A stretch of 50,538 nt of DNA from an uncultured Prevotella sp. (GTDB lineage Bacteria; Bacteroidota; Bacteroidia; Bacteroidales; Bacteroidaceae). Positions 26,416 to 35,112 of the stretch are shown here, piece by piece. The notes under the pieces are model-generated. The model did no database searches. It was not told the DNA's origin and saw only the letters and a list, made by a program, of their open reading frames with translations. Both the position numbers and the translations under genes were made by a program. Where the stretch lies: the NCBI GenBank assembly GCA_900551055.1, contig URUK01000018.1, positions 1 to 50,538 on the forward strand. Reading direction: 5' to 3'. The first letter of the stretch is position 1; each line of letters begins with the position of its first letter.

Positions 26416-26447
26416 CAAAGATACTTCCTTATCCTTTGACCCACAAA
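26416..26447 (-). promoter_or_regulatory. Promoter of the GH26-GH130-symporter-epimerase operon
   Basis: On the minus strand, TTTG (26444-26447) and TATCTTTG (26416-26423) are separated by 20 bp, an exact match to the Bacteroidetes consensus. Start near 26409, leader about 42 nt to the ATG at 26367. Confidence 0.85.
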
Positions 26448-26575
26448 TATAATTTTATCACAAGATAATACTTTACGACAAAACCGCCTGAAAGCCGCTT
26501 TTTGCAGACGTTTGAAGGCATCCGGCACAGCCACCGGCGACAGCTGTGTAACCCGTTGATAATCAACGGGGTTGC

Positions 26576-26656
26576 AAAAGGCCACCTTTTAGCCTGCAAA
26601 AGGTGGCCTTTTAGAGGGTAAAAGACGGCCTTTTACCTTCCAATTTGCCGTGTTCT
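26576..26656. repeat. Four-unit 22-bp-period palindrome array, copy G
   Basis: Units start at 26576, 26598, 26620 and 26642: AAAAGGCCACCTTTT, AAAAGGTGGCCTTTT (exact complement), AAAAGACGGCCTTTT and a diverged AATTTGCCGTGTTCT. It is preceded by CCGTTGATAATCAACGG, a palindrome at 26554-26570. It lies in the divergent region between the GH26 and CE7 promoters and abuts the inverted repeat at 26659. Confidence 0.9.
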
Positions 26657-26658
26657 GA

Positions 26659-26762
26659 ATTGAGAGTTGAGAATTGTGAATGGAGAATTATGATTACCTT
26701 CGCCAACAAGCAACCTCAAAAGGTAATCATAATTATCCATTCCCCATTATCAATTCTCAATT
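26659..26762. repeat. Word-iterated inverted repeat in the GH26/CE7 divergent region
   Basis: Left arm 26659-26700 (words GAGAGTTGAGAATTGTGAAT, then GGAGAATTATGATTACC) is nearly complementary to 26720-26762. The 19-nt loop reads CGCCAACAAGCAACCTCAA. Bases 26763-26967 hold no gene; a GGAGCTTGATTACC word at about 26775 recurs at about 18222. Confidence 0.85.
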
Positions 26763-26967
26763 TGAAAGAAGGGAGGGAGCTTGATTACCATTGTTTGTTT
26801 AGCAACATTATATATTTCTATTAGCTACAATCGGGGCACCCGGTAATTGTCATTGCCTTAACGGCGACTTTCAGTTCCACGCTCCGACGCGGAATCCTGA
26901 AAACATAACAACTATACAAACGCACCACCGGCTGCGGCCAAACATACCATTATCGGATAACAAAGTA

Positions 26968-26999
26968 TTTGCCAACGACTGTATTTTGCTATAAATTTG
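26968..26999 (+). promoter_or_regulatory. Promoter of the double CE7 esterase gene
   Basis: TTTG at 26968-26971 and TAAATTTG at 26992-26999, 20 bp apart, match the Bacteroidetes promoter. Start near 27006, leader about 46 nt to the ATG at 27052. Confidence 0.8.
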
Positions 27000-27051
27000 C
27001 AACCGAAAACTTTTCTGAAACAATAATCATTACCTAAACAAATAAACAACT

Positions 27052-30000
27052 ATGAAACGAAAAATGCTATTCACCGTCCTGTCGTTGCTATGCGCGATGC
27101 TCGTGAGAGGTGCGACAGTTGACGTAAAAATCAACCTGTGGAGCGGCACGCTGACCTGCACCGACGACTGGAAAGTCGCCCAATCAATCGCAGCCGACGG
27201 CCTTCAGCAGGCTGTCGAGGGCGATGTCATCGCCGTAACAGTAAGCGAAATATCGCAGACTGCAAGCTATCCGCAGGTTTCCTTGCGTAAAACTGCAGGC
27301 TGGGCACAGTTCGAACCGCCGGTAGGCGTTAACCTGCAAAAAGACGCCGCGCTGCCTTACGAGGCGCGCATTACCCTCACCGCCGACGTGGTTGACGAAA
27401 TCAAGGCCAACGGTTTCGTGCTGACCGGCTGCGGATTTACCGCCACAAGCATAGACCTTATACATAAACAGGAGCTTGCCGAGGGCGAGAAGGGCGACCC
27501 GGTACACACCGTATGGACGGGCGACAAGGCCATTGACTGGAGCGGAAGCGTGCCTGACGGATGGCAGCAAATAGGTGCCGACGCTTTCGCCGACGCGCAG
27601 GCAGGCTGGAAACTGCGCTTCAACTATGCCAACCTGGCCATCGGAGCTCAAGGACACATACAGACCGGGGTGTGGACAGACATGCCCGACGCCACCGACT
27701 ACGTACAGCTTACGGCCTCATACTTCGAGTTCACCATAACCGACGCAATGCTTGCAGAGCTCAAATCGGGCGGCTGCATCGTCTCGGGCATAGGCTTCAG
27801 CCTCACCGGAGTTGACCTGATAGACCCTTCGCAAATACCATCCATGACATGCAACGTGGTAAACGACTGCATAAAATGCTGGGAAGCAGGCGAAAATCCG
27901 CAGATAAACGTCACCCTGCAAAGCCTCGAAAGCAAGGAGATGAATACCACGGTGACCATCAAACTGCGCACCGACGCATACGAAGATTACTACACACGCA
28001 CTCAAGAAGTTACCGTTCCGGCTGGCGAAAAGATGATGGTGACGTTCCCGTTGGAACTTAATCCGGGCTTCTACCACGCCGTGGTGGAGGCGAACTACGG
28101 CCTGCTGCGCGACTTCAACATAGGCTTCAACCCCATGGCGATAACCGCACAGCCCGACATGCAGCCCGACTTCAACGAGTTTTGGGCAAAAGCCAAGGCC
28201 GATTTGGCCGCCGTCCCCATCGACGCGAAAGTCACATTGGACGAAGAAAAGTCGACCGGCGCACGCAACGTGTACTTTGTCGAGATGCAGTCGGTTGACA
28301 ACGGCGACGGCAAACCTGTCACAATACGCGGCTACTACGCCGTTCCGAAGGCCGAAGGAACCTACCCCGTGGTGATAACACAGAACGGTTACGACAGCGG
28401 CGGAGCGTCGCAGATATACTGGCCCGACACCAACGGCAACCCTGAATGGATTGAGCTGAACATCAGCAACCGCGGACAGCTAATCAACAACCGCGACCCT
28501 TACAAGGAAGAAAACGCCTTCTACGGCGAGGATTACAAGGAAAACGAATGGTTTGCATACAACTTCGGCGACAAAGACACCTACTATTACCGCGGCGCTT
28601 ACATGGACGTGGTGCGCTCTATCGACTTTGTGATAGCCTCGAACGCCCTTGAATGCGCTTACGGAAAGGTGCAGGAAGACAACATCTTCATGACAGGCGG
28701 CTCGCAGGGCGGCGCGTTCGCCATTGCCGGAGCAGCCCTCGGCGACGGCCGCATCAACGCCATCGCACCGAGCATACAGTTCATGGGCGACTTCCCCAAC
28801 TACTTCAAAGTTGGCTCGTGGCCTGCTTCCACGGCGCGTGACATGCAGGAAAAGCTCGGAATGAGCGACGATGAGATGTACAAGTTCCTGTCATACTTCG
28901 ACACGAAGAACCTCGCCACGCTCGTAACATGCCCCGTGACAACCGCCATGGGACTGCAAGACCCGGTGTGTCCGCCACGCACCAACTTCGCGCCTTACGT
29001 CAACTTCAAGTCTGAAGAAAAGCAATATGTGGTGAACCCTGACTGCCAGCACGAGACACCTGCCGACTGGTATAACTCTTATATGGACTTTTTCAAGGCG
29101 CACCTGAAAAGCAACGGCGAGCCTGAAGAGCCTTCAGAACCCACCATCGTGCCGATAACCTTGTGGCAAGGTGAGCAGGAATGCACCGACGACTGGCAGG
29201 GTTACCAGATTATCGACGCGTCAAAGTGCCGGCTGATTGCCGCAGGCGACGAGATAGCCGTTACCGTATCGGCTCTTTCCGGCACGTCAAGCTCGCCGCA
29301 ACTCATGCTCAACAACAGCGCGTGGGCTACCCTCGTAGACACCGAGAGCATTCAACTCGCCGGCGTGGAACTGCCATACGAGGGTGTATTCAGCGTAACA
29401 ACGGCCATGGCGGAAGAGATAAAAGCCAACGGATTTATCGTCAAAGGCGCCGGTTTCACATTCACTTCGGTTGTCCTTAGGCACAAGGCTTACCCGTCAG
29501 ATGTGGAAAAAGGCAATGCCGCAACTACCGTATGGGAGGGCGAAGAGGCCATCAGTTGGGTGGAGGGAAGCAACAACTCCATACTCATTGACAAGGCTGA
29601 CATGCCCGAAAACATCAAGGAAGGCGACAAGGTCCGCGTCTACATAACCGGTCTCGGAGTAGAATCCGCTACGGGAAGGCTGCTCGCCAACTGGACAGCC
29701 TTGGACGGATTTGAAAACATATCGCCGCTGAAAGGCAACTATTACGAATACACCTTGAGCGCAGCCAACGTCAACGCACTGAAAGAAAGCGGCCTGCGCG
29801 TAAGCGGAAACAGGTACACCGCCACACGCGTTGACATCATCGACCCCGACAAGGAGTACCTTATCATCTCTCAAATCGACGACAACGACATCAAGGCTTG
29901 GGAGAAAGACGAGACTCCTAACCTTACAATGACGATGACAAACGTGGAGGCCGAGGAGGTGACCGTGCCCTACACGATAACCATCTACCGTGACATGGTT

Positions 30001-31254
30001 GACAAAGAGACCGGCACTCACAGCGTCTACCGCACCTACACGACCGATGTTACGCTGCCCGCCGGAGGCACAACGACCGAGACCATCGACATGACCGGCC
30101 TCAACGAGCCGGGCTTCTACCAGCTTATCGCGTCCGTTGACGGCAACGACGTGTGTACGTACAACATCGGTTACGACCCTACCGGCATAGTTTCGCCCGA
30201 CGATTCGCAGCCCGACTTCTGGCAGTATTGGGACGAGGCGAAGGCCGAACTGGCAACTGTCGCCATGGACGTGACGATGACCGAGCAGACCGAATACAGC
30301 ACGGAGGCGCGCAAAGTGTATCTGGTTGAGATGAAGAGCGTTGCCGACGAGGCCGGCGGAGAGCCTGTAACGATAAAAGGTTACTATGCCGAACCTACCG
30401 CAGAGGGCAGCTACCCCACCCTGATACAGTATCAGGGCACCGACAACGGCACAGGTTCAGTAGGCACGCCGATGAACGGAGACGACAGGAAAGGCTGGTG
30501 CGAGTTCATCCTTTCAACGCGCGGACAGAAGCTCTGCCGTGACGACAAGTACGGCTATGACTTCTATTCTTACGGATGGGGAGACATGCGCGAGCACTAC
30601 TACCGCAACGCTTACCTTGACTGCGTGCGTGCGGTTGACTTCATAAAGAGCCGCGAAAAGGCCGACAAAGACGCCATCTTCGCCGCCGGAGGCTCGCAAG
30701 GCGGCTGCTTCACGTACGTTGCCGCCGGGCTGACTCAGGCTTTCCGCGCCATCGCCCCGAGCATAACGGGACACGCCGACTTCACCGACGGCATGAGGAT
30801 AGTAAACTGGCCGCGACAGAAGTTCCTTGATGCGCAGGCGGAGTTGGGCTGGACCGACGATGAGCGCGACGTGTTCAACTCTTACTATGACACAATGAAC
30901 TTCGCCAGCCGGGTGAACTGTCCCGTAATAACTTGCTTCAGCCTGCAGGACACAACCGACCCCGCGCACACCAACATAGCGCCCTACAACCTGCTGAACA
31001 ACGTCGAGAAAGCCGACAACCGGTACATCATAAACCCCTTCCTCGGCCACTCCACGCCAAGCGACTGGACGCAGACATACATGGATTTTTTCGAGAATTA
31101 CGTGGGAAAGGAAATCCCTCCCACAGGCATTAACAACCCCACGGCGGATGAAGGCCAAGCTGACGGCCCGGTATACAACATCGCCGGAATGCGCATAGGC
31201 GACGACTACAAGGGCATAGTCATAGCAAACGGGAAGAAATATGTAAGGAAATAA
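27052..31254 (+). CDS. Double-headed CE7 acetyl esterase with four binding-like modules
   Basis: 1400 residues, signal peptide to about residue 21. The protein is an internal duplication. Each half has two W-G modules (23-138 and 151-257; 700-811 and 824-931), an Ig-like segment, then an AXE1/CE7 alpha/beta-hydrolase. Both catalytic sets look intact: Ser551 (GGSQGG), Asp637, His667 and Ser1215 (GGSQGG), Asp1300, His1333. A C-terminal tail (about 1373-1400: YNIAGMRIG ... NGKKYVRK) resembles a T9SS-like sorting tail. CE7 enzymes remove O-acetyl groups; context suggests acetylated galactoglucomannan. Divergent from GH26. The halves differ clearly in sequence, so the duplication is old or the two sites have different specificities. 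Confidence 0.9.
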   Translation: MKRKMLFTVLSLLCAMLVRGATVDVKINLWSGTLTCTDDWKVAQSIAADGLQQAVEGDVIAVTVSEISQTASYPQVSLRKTAGWAQFEPPVGVNLQKDAALPYEARITLTADVVDEIKANGFVLTGCGFTATSIDLIHKQELAEGEKGDPVHTVWTGDKAIDWSGSVPDGWQQIGADAFADAQAGWKLRFNYANLAIGAQGHIQTGVWTDMPDATDYVQLTASYFEFTITDAMLAELKSGGCIVSGIGFSLTGVDLIDPSQIPSMTCNVVNDCIKCWEAGENPQINVTLQSLESKEMNTTVTIKLRTDAYEDYYTRTQEVTVPAGEKMMVTFPLELNPGFYHAVVEANYGLLRDFNIGFNPMAITAQPDMQPDFNEFWAKAKADLAAVPIDAKVTLDEEKSTGARNVYFVEMQSVDNGDGKPVTIRGYYAVPKAEGTYPVVITQNGYDSGGASQIYWPDTNGNPEWIELNISNRGQLINNRDPYKEENAFYGEDYKENEWFAYNFGDKDTYYYRGAYMDVVRSIDFVIASNALECAYGKVQEDNIFMTGGSQGGAFAIAGAALGDGRINAIAPSIQFMGDFPNYFKVGSWPASTARDMQEKLGMSDDEMYKFLSYFDTKNLATLVTCPVTTAMGLQDPVCPPRTNFAPYVNFKSEEKQYVVNPDCQHETPADWYNSYMDFFKAHLKSNGEPEEPSEPTIVPITLWQGEQECTDDWQGYQIIDASKCRLIAAGDEIAVTVSALSGTSSSPQLMLNNSAWATLVDTESIQLAGVELPYEGVFSVTTAMAEEIKANGFIVKGAGFTFTSVVLRHKAYPSDVEKGNAATTVWEGEEAISWVEGSNNSILIDKADMPENIKEGDKVRVYITGLGVESATGRLLANWTALDGFENISPLKGNYYEYTLSAANVNALKESGLRVSGNRYTATRVDIIDPDKEYLIISQIDDNDIKAWEKDETPNLTMTMTNVEAEEVTVPYTITIYRDMVDKETGTHSVYRTYTTDVTLPAGGTTTETIDMTGLNEPGFYQLIASVDGNDVCTYNIGYDPTGIVSPDDSQPDFWQYWDEAKAELATVAMDVTMTEQTEYSTEARKVYLVEMKSVADEAGGEPVTIKGYYAEPTAEGSYPTLIQYQGTDNGTGSVGTPMNGDDRKGWCEFILSTRGQKLCRDDKYGYDFYSYGWGDMREHYYRNAYLDCVRAVDFIKSREKADKDAIFAAGGSQGGCFTYVAAGLTQAFRAIAPSITGHADFTDGMRIVNWPRQKFLDAQAELGWTDDERDVFNSYYDTMNFASRVNCPVITCFSLQDTTDPAHTNIAPYNLLNNVEKADNRYIINPFLGHSTPSDWTQTYMDFFENYVGKEIPPTGINNPTADEGQADGPVYNIAGMRIGDDYKGIVIANGKKYVRK

Positions 31255-31275
31255 CAAAAAAACAGATACAGAAAT

Positions 31276-31380
31276 AATTAAGAATTAAGAGTTAAGAATT
31301 AAGAAAATATGCTCCGTCAAATAGCTTGCGAACATCAAGCAAAGCATATTTTCCTAATTCTTAACTCTTAATTCTTAATT
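31276..31380. repeat. Word-iterated inverted repeat between convergent CE7 and AraC genes
   Basis: Arms 31276-31313 and 31343-31380 pair over 38 bp with one mismatch; they consist of AATTAAGAATTAAGAG-type words ending in AAAATATGCT. The loop contains an inner GCTTG/CAAGC stem. It begins 21 nt after the CE7 stop and ends 27 nt before the AraC stop, and could terminate both genes. Confidence 0.92.
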
Positions 31381-31407
31381 TTCCACATTCCTGCCGGCTG
31401 TGAGTTG

Positions 31408-32301
31408 TCAGATGATAACCTTCTTCTTGAAGTACATCTCGCGGAACTCCGTAGGCGAACAGTTTTTCTTACGCTTGAAGATGCGGTTGAAGTTTGACAG
31501 GTTGTTGAAGCCGCAGTCATAGCAAATCTCAGCCACCGACATGGTTGTGTCAACCAACATGCGCGCCGCATGGCCGAGACGTATGTCGATAACGTAGTCG
31601 GACAGCCGCCGGCCCGTGCGCTGCCTGAAGAATCGGCTGAAGGCAGTGGGTGTCATGCCGACAAGGTCGGACAGTTTGCCGAGGTGTATCTCTTCCTGGT
31701 AATGTTCGTTGATGTACTGCTGCACCTTCTGCACCCGGCGGCTGTTGGCCTGAAGGTTCACCTTGGCGAACGACGAAGTGGACAGAGCATGGGCGCTGTC
31801 GGTGAAGAACGACAGCTCGTATAGCATCGTGAGAAACTGCGTCACGGCGCAGAAACCCTTGGTTTCGGGCAGTGTGTCAATTAGCGAATATACCTTCATT
31901 ATGGCCGTTACGGAAAAGCACAGGCCGTTGCGCGCCTTCTCGAGCATGGCCTTCACCCGGGCGAACTGGTTGGTGTCGATAAGGCTGTCGAAGAAATGCG
32001 GCGAGAACTGGATGGTGATTTCCCTTATGTCATCCGACGTGCAGTCGCCCTGTTCCCAAACATGCTCAAGGTCGGGGGTGGCAATCAGCACAAGGTCATA
32101 CTCCCCGGTAGTCTCCACCGAGTCGCCCACAATGCGCCGAAGCCCCTTGCCGTGGGCAATGAAGTTTAGCTCGTACTCGCCGTGGCAGTGAAGGGGATAT
32201 GTGAAATCCGTCTTGTGCCGGTCAACAACATAAAAGCAGTCCTTGTCTGACAGCGGCGTTATTTCGCGCTGGATATAGTGTCCGTTGCTGTTCTTTTCCA
32301 T
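31408..32301 (-). CDS. AraC-family transcriptional regulator
   Basis: 297 residues from the ATG at 32301 (MEKNSNGHYIQREI); upstream in-frame ATGs give a tail unlike the family. The N-terminal cupin-like sensor (about 20-130) has HCHGEYELNFI; the C-terminal double helix-turn-helix (about 195-292) has HLGKLSDLVGMTPTAFSRFF and the signature IAEICYDCGFNNLSNFNRIF-like segment ending SPTEFR. It is divergent from GH36 and convergent with CE7, so it most likely controls the mannan genes in response to a released sugar (inference). No hybrid two-component or ECF/anti-sigma pair is present in the window. A weak -7 box (TATATTCG, 32346-32353) lies upstream. Confidence 0.92.
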   Translation of the reverse strand: MEKNSNGHYIQREITPLSDKDCFYVVDRHKTDFTYPLHCHGEYELNFIAHGKGLRRIVGDSVETTGEYDLVLIATPDLEHVWEQGDCTSDDIREITIQFSPHFFDSLIDTNQFARVKAMLEKARNGLCFSVTAIMKVYSLIDTLPETKGFCAVTQFLTMLYELSFFTDSAHALSTSSFAKVNLQANSRRVQKVQQYINEHYQEEIHLGKLSDLVGMTPTAFSRFFRQRTGRRLSDYVIDIRLGHAARMLVDTTMSVAEICYDCGFNNLSNFNRIFKRKKNCSPTEFREMYFKKKVII

Positions 32302-32424
32302 GATAATAAAGTATTGGTGACGGTTAATGACAAATAGTTCGGATGCGAATATAACGCTTTTTTGCGACATTCGGGCACATTGCCTGCAAAAGATTTGCAA
32401 ATAGCTGAAAATCAAACGTTTTGC

Positions 32425-32505
32425 AAAAGGCCGTCTTTCGCATTGTAAAAGGTGGCCTTTTAGACGGTAAAAGACGGCCTTTTGCCTTCCAATTTGCCGC
32501 CTTTT
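32425..32505. repeat. Four-unit 22-bp-period palindrome array, copy H
   Basis: Units start at 32425, 32447, 32469 and 32491: AAAAGGCCGTCTTTC, AAAAGGTGGCCTTTT, AAAAGACGGCCTTTT and AATTTGCCGCCTTTT. Spacers 2 and 3 and units 2-4 are nearly identical to copy G. It lies in the divergent AraC/GH36 region, upstream of both candidate promoters. Confidence 0.9.
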
Positions 32506-32573
32506 GCAACATGGTTGACATTTTTGTATTGTCTTTTGACAAGATAATACAAAGCCGCATGGGCACTTTTGCG

Positions 32574-32581
32574 TATCTTTG
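32574..32581 (+). promoter_or_regulatory. -7 box of the GH36 gene
   Basis: TATCTTTG followed by C matches the -7 consensus; no clear -33 TTTG is seen. Start near 32588, leader about 31 nt to the ATG at 32619. Confidence 0.65.
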
Positions 32582-32618
32582 CAACCGGCAAATAATCTGA
32601 AAACACATTCTTACGGAA

Positions 32619-34826
32619 ATGAAAAACAAGAAAAAACTAATGATGCTCGCAGGCACGCTGGTGTTCTGCTGCGGCATGGCGGCGGAAACGGTGGAAATAT
32701 CCACACCTCACACTTCGCTCGTGCTGGACGCCACCAATGGGCAGGAACTGAAACAACTGTATTACGGCGACAGGCTGGCAGCAGCCGACCTGGCCGGCCT
32801 CAACGACGCAGGCGGCGCACAGTATGCCGCCTACCCTGTGTACGGAACAATCTGCCAGGGCGAAACCGCGCTGGCAGTAAGGCACACGGACGGCAACCTG
32901 TCGCTGCAAATGGAAGTCACCGGAGTAAGCAAGAAAGCCGAAGGCAACGCCACGGTGACCACCGTCAGCATGAAGGACAAGGTTTATCCGCTGCGCGTGG
33001 ACGTGTGTTACAAGACATACGCCGACGCCGACGTAATAGAGACTTGGACGGAAATAAGCCACGAAGAGAAAGGAACGGTCATGCTAAACCAGTTTGCCTC
33101 GGGCTATCTTCCCATACGCCGCGGCACGGTATGGCTCTCGTCGCTCTACGGCGCGTGGGCCAACGAGGCGCAGGTGGCGCAGGAGCTGCTTGAACCGGGC
33201 ATGAAGGTGATAAAGAACAAGGACGGACTGCGCAACTCGCACACGGCCCACGCCGAGGTGATGTTCAGCCTTGACGGCCGCCCGAGGGAAAACTCCGGGG
33301 CGGTAATAGGCGCGGCCCTCTGCTACGGAGGCAACTACAAGCTGCGCATTGACACCGACGAGAGCGAGTATCACCACTTCTTCGCCGGAATAAACGAGGA
33401 GAACTCGGCCTACAACCTGCCGAAAGGCGAGGTGTTCCGCACGCCCGCCCTCGCCCTTACCTACAGCCAAGAGGGACTGAGCGGAGCAAGCCGCAACTTC
33501 CACAAATGGGGCCGCAAGCACCGCCTCATGCACGGAGACAAGGAGCGCATGATACTGCTCAACAGCTGGGAAGGCGTCTACTTCAACATCAACCAGGAAG
33601 GCATGGCGCAGATGATGCAGGACATCGCCCGGATGGGCGGCGAGCTTTTCGTGATGGACGACGGCTGGTTCGGCACCAAATACCAGCGAAACAGCGACAA
33701 CGCGGCGCTGGGCGACTGGACGGTTGACAGCCGCAAGCTGCCCGAAGGCATAGACGGCCTGCTGCGTGACGCCAAGAAGAACGGCGTGAAATTCGGCATC
33801 TGGATAGAGCCGGAGGCCACCAACACCACGAGCGAACTGTACGAGCAACATCCCGAATGGATAATCAACGCACTCAAACGCGAGCCCGCCACGGGGCGCG
33901 GAGGCACGCAGCTGATGCTCGACCTGGGCAATCCCGAGGTGCAGGACTTCGTCTTCGGCATAGTGGACAACCTCATGACGAAGTATCCCGAGATAGCCTA
34001 CATCAAGTGGGACTCGAACATGGGCATACAAAGCGCAGGCTCGACATACCTCACCAAGGACAACCAGAGCCACCTGTACATAAACTACCACCGCGGATTT
34101 GAAGACGTATGCCGCCGCATCAGGGCCAAATATCCCGACCTTGTGATACAGGCATGCGCCAGCGGAGGCGCACGGGCCAACTGGGGAGTGCTGCCTTACT
34201 TCGACGAGTTCTGGGTGAGCGACAACACCGACGCGCTGCAACGCATCTACATGCAGTGGGGAACGTCATACTTCTTCCCGGCCATCGCCATGGGTTCGCA
34301 CATCGGCTCGAACCCCAACCACCAGACTTTCCGCAACATTCCGATAAAATTCCGCATCGACGTGGCCATGAGCGGCCGCCTCGGAATGGAGATACAGCCC
34401 AAGAACATGACCGAAGAGGAGAAGGCACTCTGCAAGAACGCCATTGCCGAATACAAGCAGATAAGGCCCGTGGTGCAGTTCGGCGACATCTACCGCCTCG
34501 TCTCTCCGTATGACAAACTCGGCGTTGCGTCGCTCATGTACGTGTCGGAAGCGAAAGACCGGGCCGTGTTCTACTGGTGGAAGACGGAGACTTTCGTCAA
34601 CCAGCACTTGCCGCGCGTAAGGATGGCAGGCCTTGACCCGGCCAAGACTTACCGCATACACGAGCTTAACCGGATAGACAACAAGCCGCTGAAGTTCGAG
34701 GGAAAGGCGTTCACCGGGCAGTTCCTGATGGACAACGGACTTGAAATACCCTACACGCACGACGTTGACTACAACAAGCTTAACAGCTGGGCGAGCCGCG
34801 TGCTCTGCCTTGAAGAGGTGAAGTAA
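32619..34826 (+). CDS. GH36 alpha-galactosidase
   Basis: 735 residues with signal peptide (to about GMAA, residue 22). N-terminal beta-supersandwich (about 25-290), TIM barrel (about 310-640) and C-terminal beta domain, the full GH36 layout. Nucleophile Asp465 in YIKWDSNM and acid/base Asp535 in WVSDNTD are in place, with FVMDDGWFG and the CASGG loop. It removes alpha-1,6-galactose from galactomannan or raffinose-type sugars; the mannan context favours galactomannan side chains. Divergent from the AraC gene, with its own -7 box. Confidence 0.95.
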   Translation: MKNKKKLMMLAGTLVFCCGMAAETVEISTPHTSLVLDATNGQELKQLYYGDRLAAADLAGLNDAGGAQYAAYPVYGTICQGETALAVRHTDGNLSLQMEVTGVSKKAEGNATVTTVSMKDKVYPLRVDVCYKTYADADVIETWTEISHEEKGTVMLNQFASGYLPIRRGTVWLSSLYGAWANEAQVAQELLEPGMKVIKNKDGLRNSHTAHAEVMFSLDGRPRENSGAVIGAALCYGGNYKLRIDTDESEYHHFFAGINEENSAYNLPKGEVFRTPALALTYSQEGLSGASRNFHKWGRKHRLMHGDKERMILLNSWEGVYFNINQEGMAQMMQDIARMGGELFVMDDGWFGTKYQRNSDNAALGDWTVDSRKLPEGIDGLLRDAKKNGVKFGIWIEPEATNTTSELYEQHPEWIINALKREPATGRGGTQLMLDLGNPEVQDFVFGIVDNLMTKYPEIAYIKWDSNMGIQSAGSTYLTKDNQSHLYINYHRGFEDVCRRIRAKYPDLVIQACASGGARANWGVLPYFDEFWVSDNTDALQRIYMQWGTSYFFPAIAMGSHIGSNPNHQTFRNIPIKFRIDVAMSGRLGMEIQPKNMTEEEKALCKNAIAEYKQIRPVVQFGDIYRLVSPYDKLGVASLMYVSEAKDRAVFYWWKTETFVNQHLPRVRMAGLDPAKTYRIHELNRIDNKPLKFEGKAFTGQFLMDNGLEIPYTHDVDYNKLNSWASRVLCLEEVK

Positions 34827-34841
34827 GTCATTTCTTTATGA

Positions 34842-35036
34842 AGTTAAAGAAGTTAAAGGAAGTCATCGCTTGCTGCGCTCGCTAAGAAGTTAAAGCCAAA
34901 TGCTTTGCTGGGTGGATGTATGTTGTACGGTCAAAGACAAACGTTTTTCAGAATATATGTGTCTAAATAACAAATGTAATGTCTTTAACTTCTCTGCGAA
35001 TGTAAGTGAGCGATACCTCCTTTAACTTCTTTAACT
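34842..35036. repeat. Word-iterated inverted repeat between convergent GH36 and the SGBP operon
   Basis: Left arm 34842-34870 (AGTTAAAGAAGTTAAAGGA, then AGTCATCGCT) opposes 35009-35036 (AGCGATACC, TCCTTTAACTTCTTTAACT) with small indels. Additional copies of the AAGTTAAAG word lie at 34887-34895 and, inverted, near 34983. It starts 15 nt after the GH36 stop. No gene is in the interval 34827-35112. Confidence 0.8.
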
Positions 35037-35049
35037 CCCTATATAAAAG

Positions 35050-35089
35050 AAGAGAGCCTTGCCGCCGGATGCCGGCGCAAGGCTCTCTT
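35050..35089 (-). terminator. Terminator of the second susCD operon
   Basis: A 13-bp perfect stem (AAGAGAGCCTTGC against GCAAGGCTCTCTT) with further inner pairing. On the minus strand it is followed by TCTTCTTTTAT, and it lies 23 nt past the stop codon at 35113. The plus strand also has a weak T-rich tail, so it may act in both directions. Confidence 0.85.
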
Positions 35090-35112
35090 ACTTATATATA
35101 TGTGCTGGCAAC

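Noticed and set aside
33084..34241. A 385-codon open frame on the minus strand opposite GH36
   Set aside because: It is a mirror of a GC-rich coding frame; no signal, ribosome site or family match, and GH36 is complete with catalytic residues. The same applies to long frames opposite SusC2 (41791-42867), GH3 (20042-21040) and GH2 (46859-47836).
34839..34886. A 15-codon ORF rich in Lys/Leu after GH36
   Set aside because: It is encoded entirely by the AAGTTAAAG word repeat and has no independent support.
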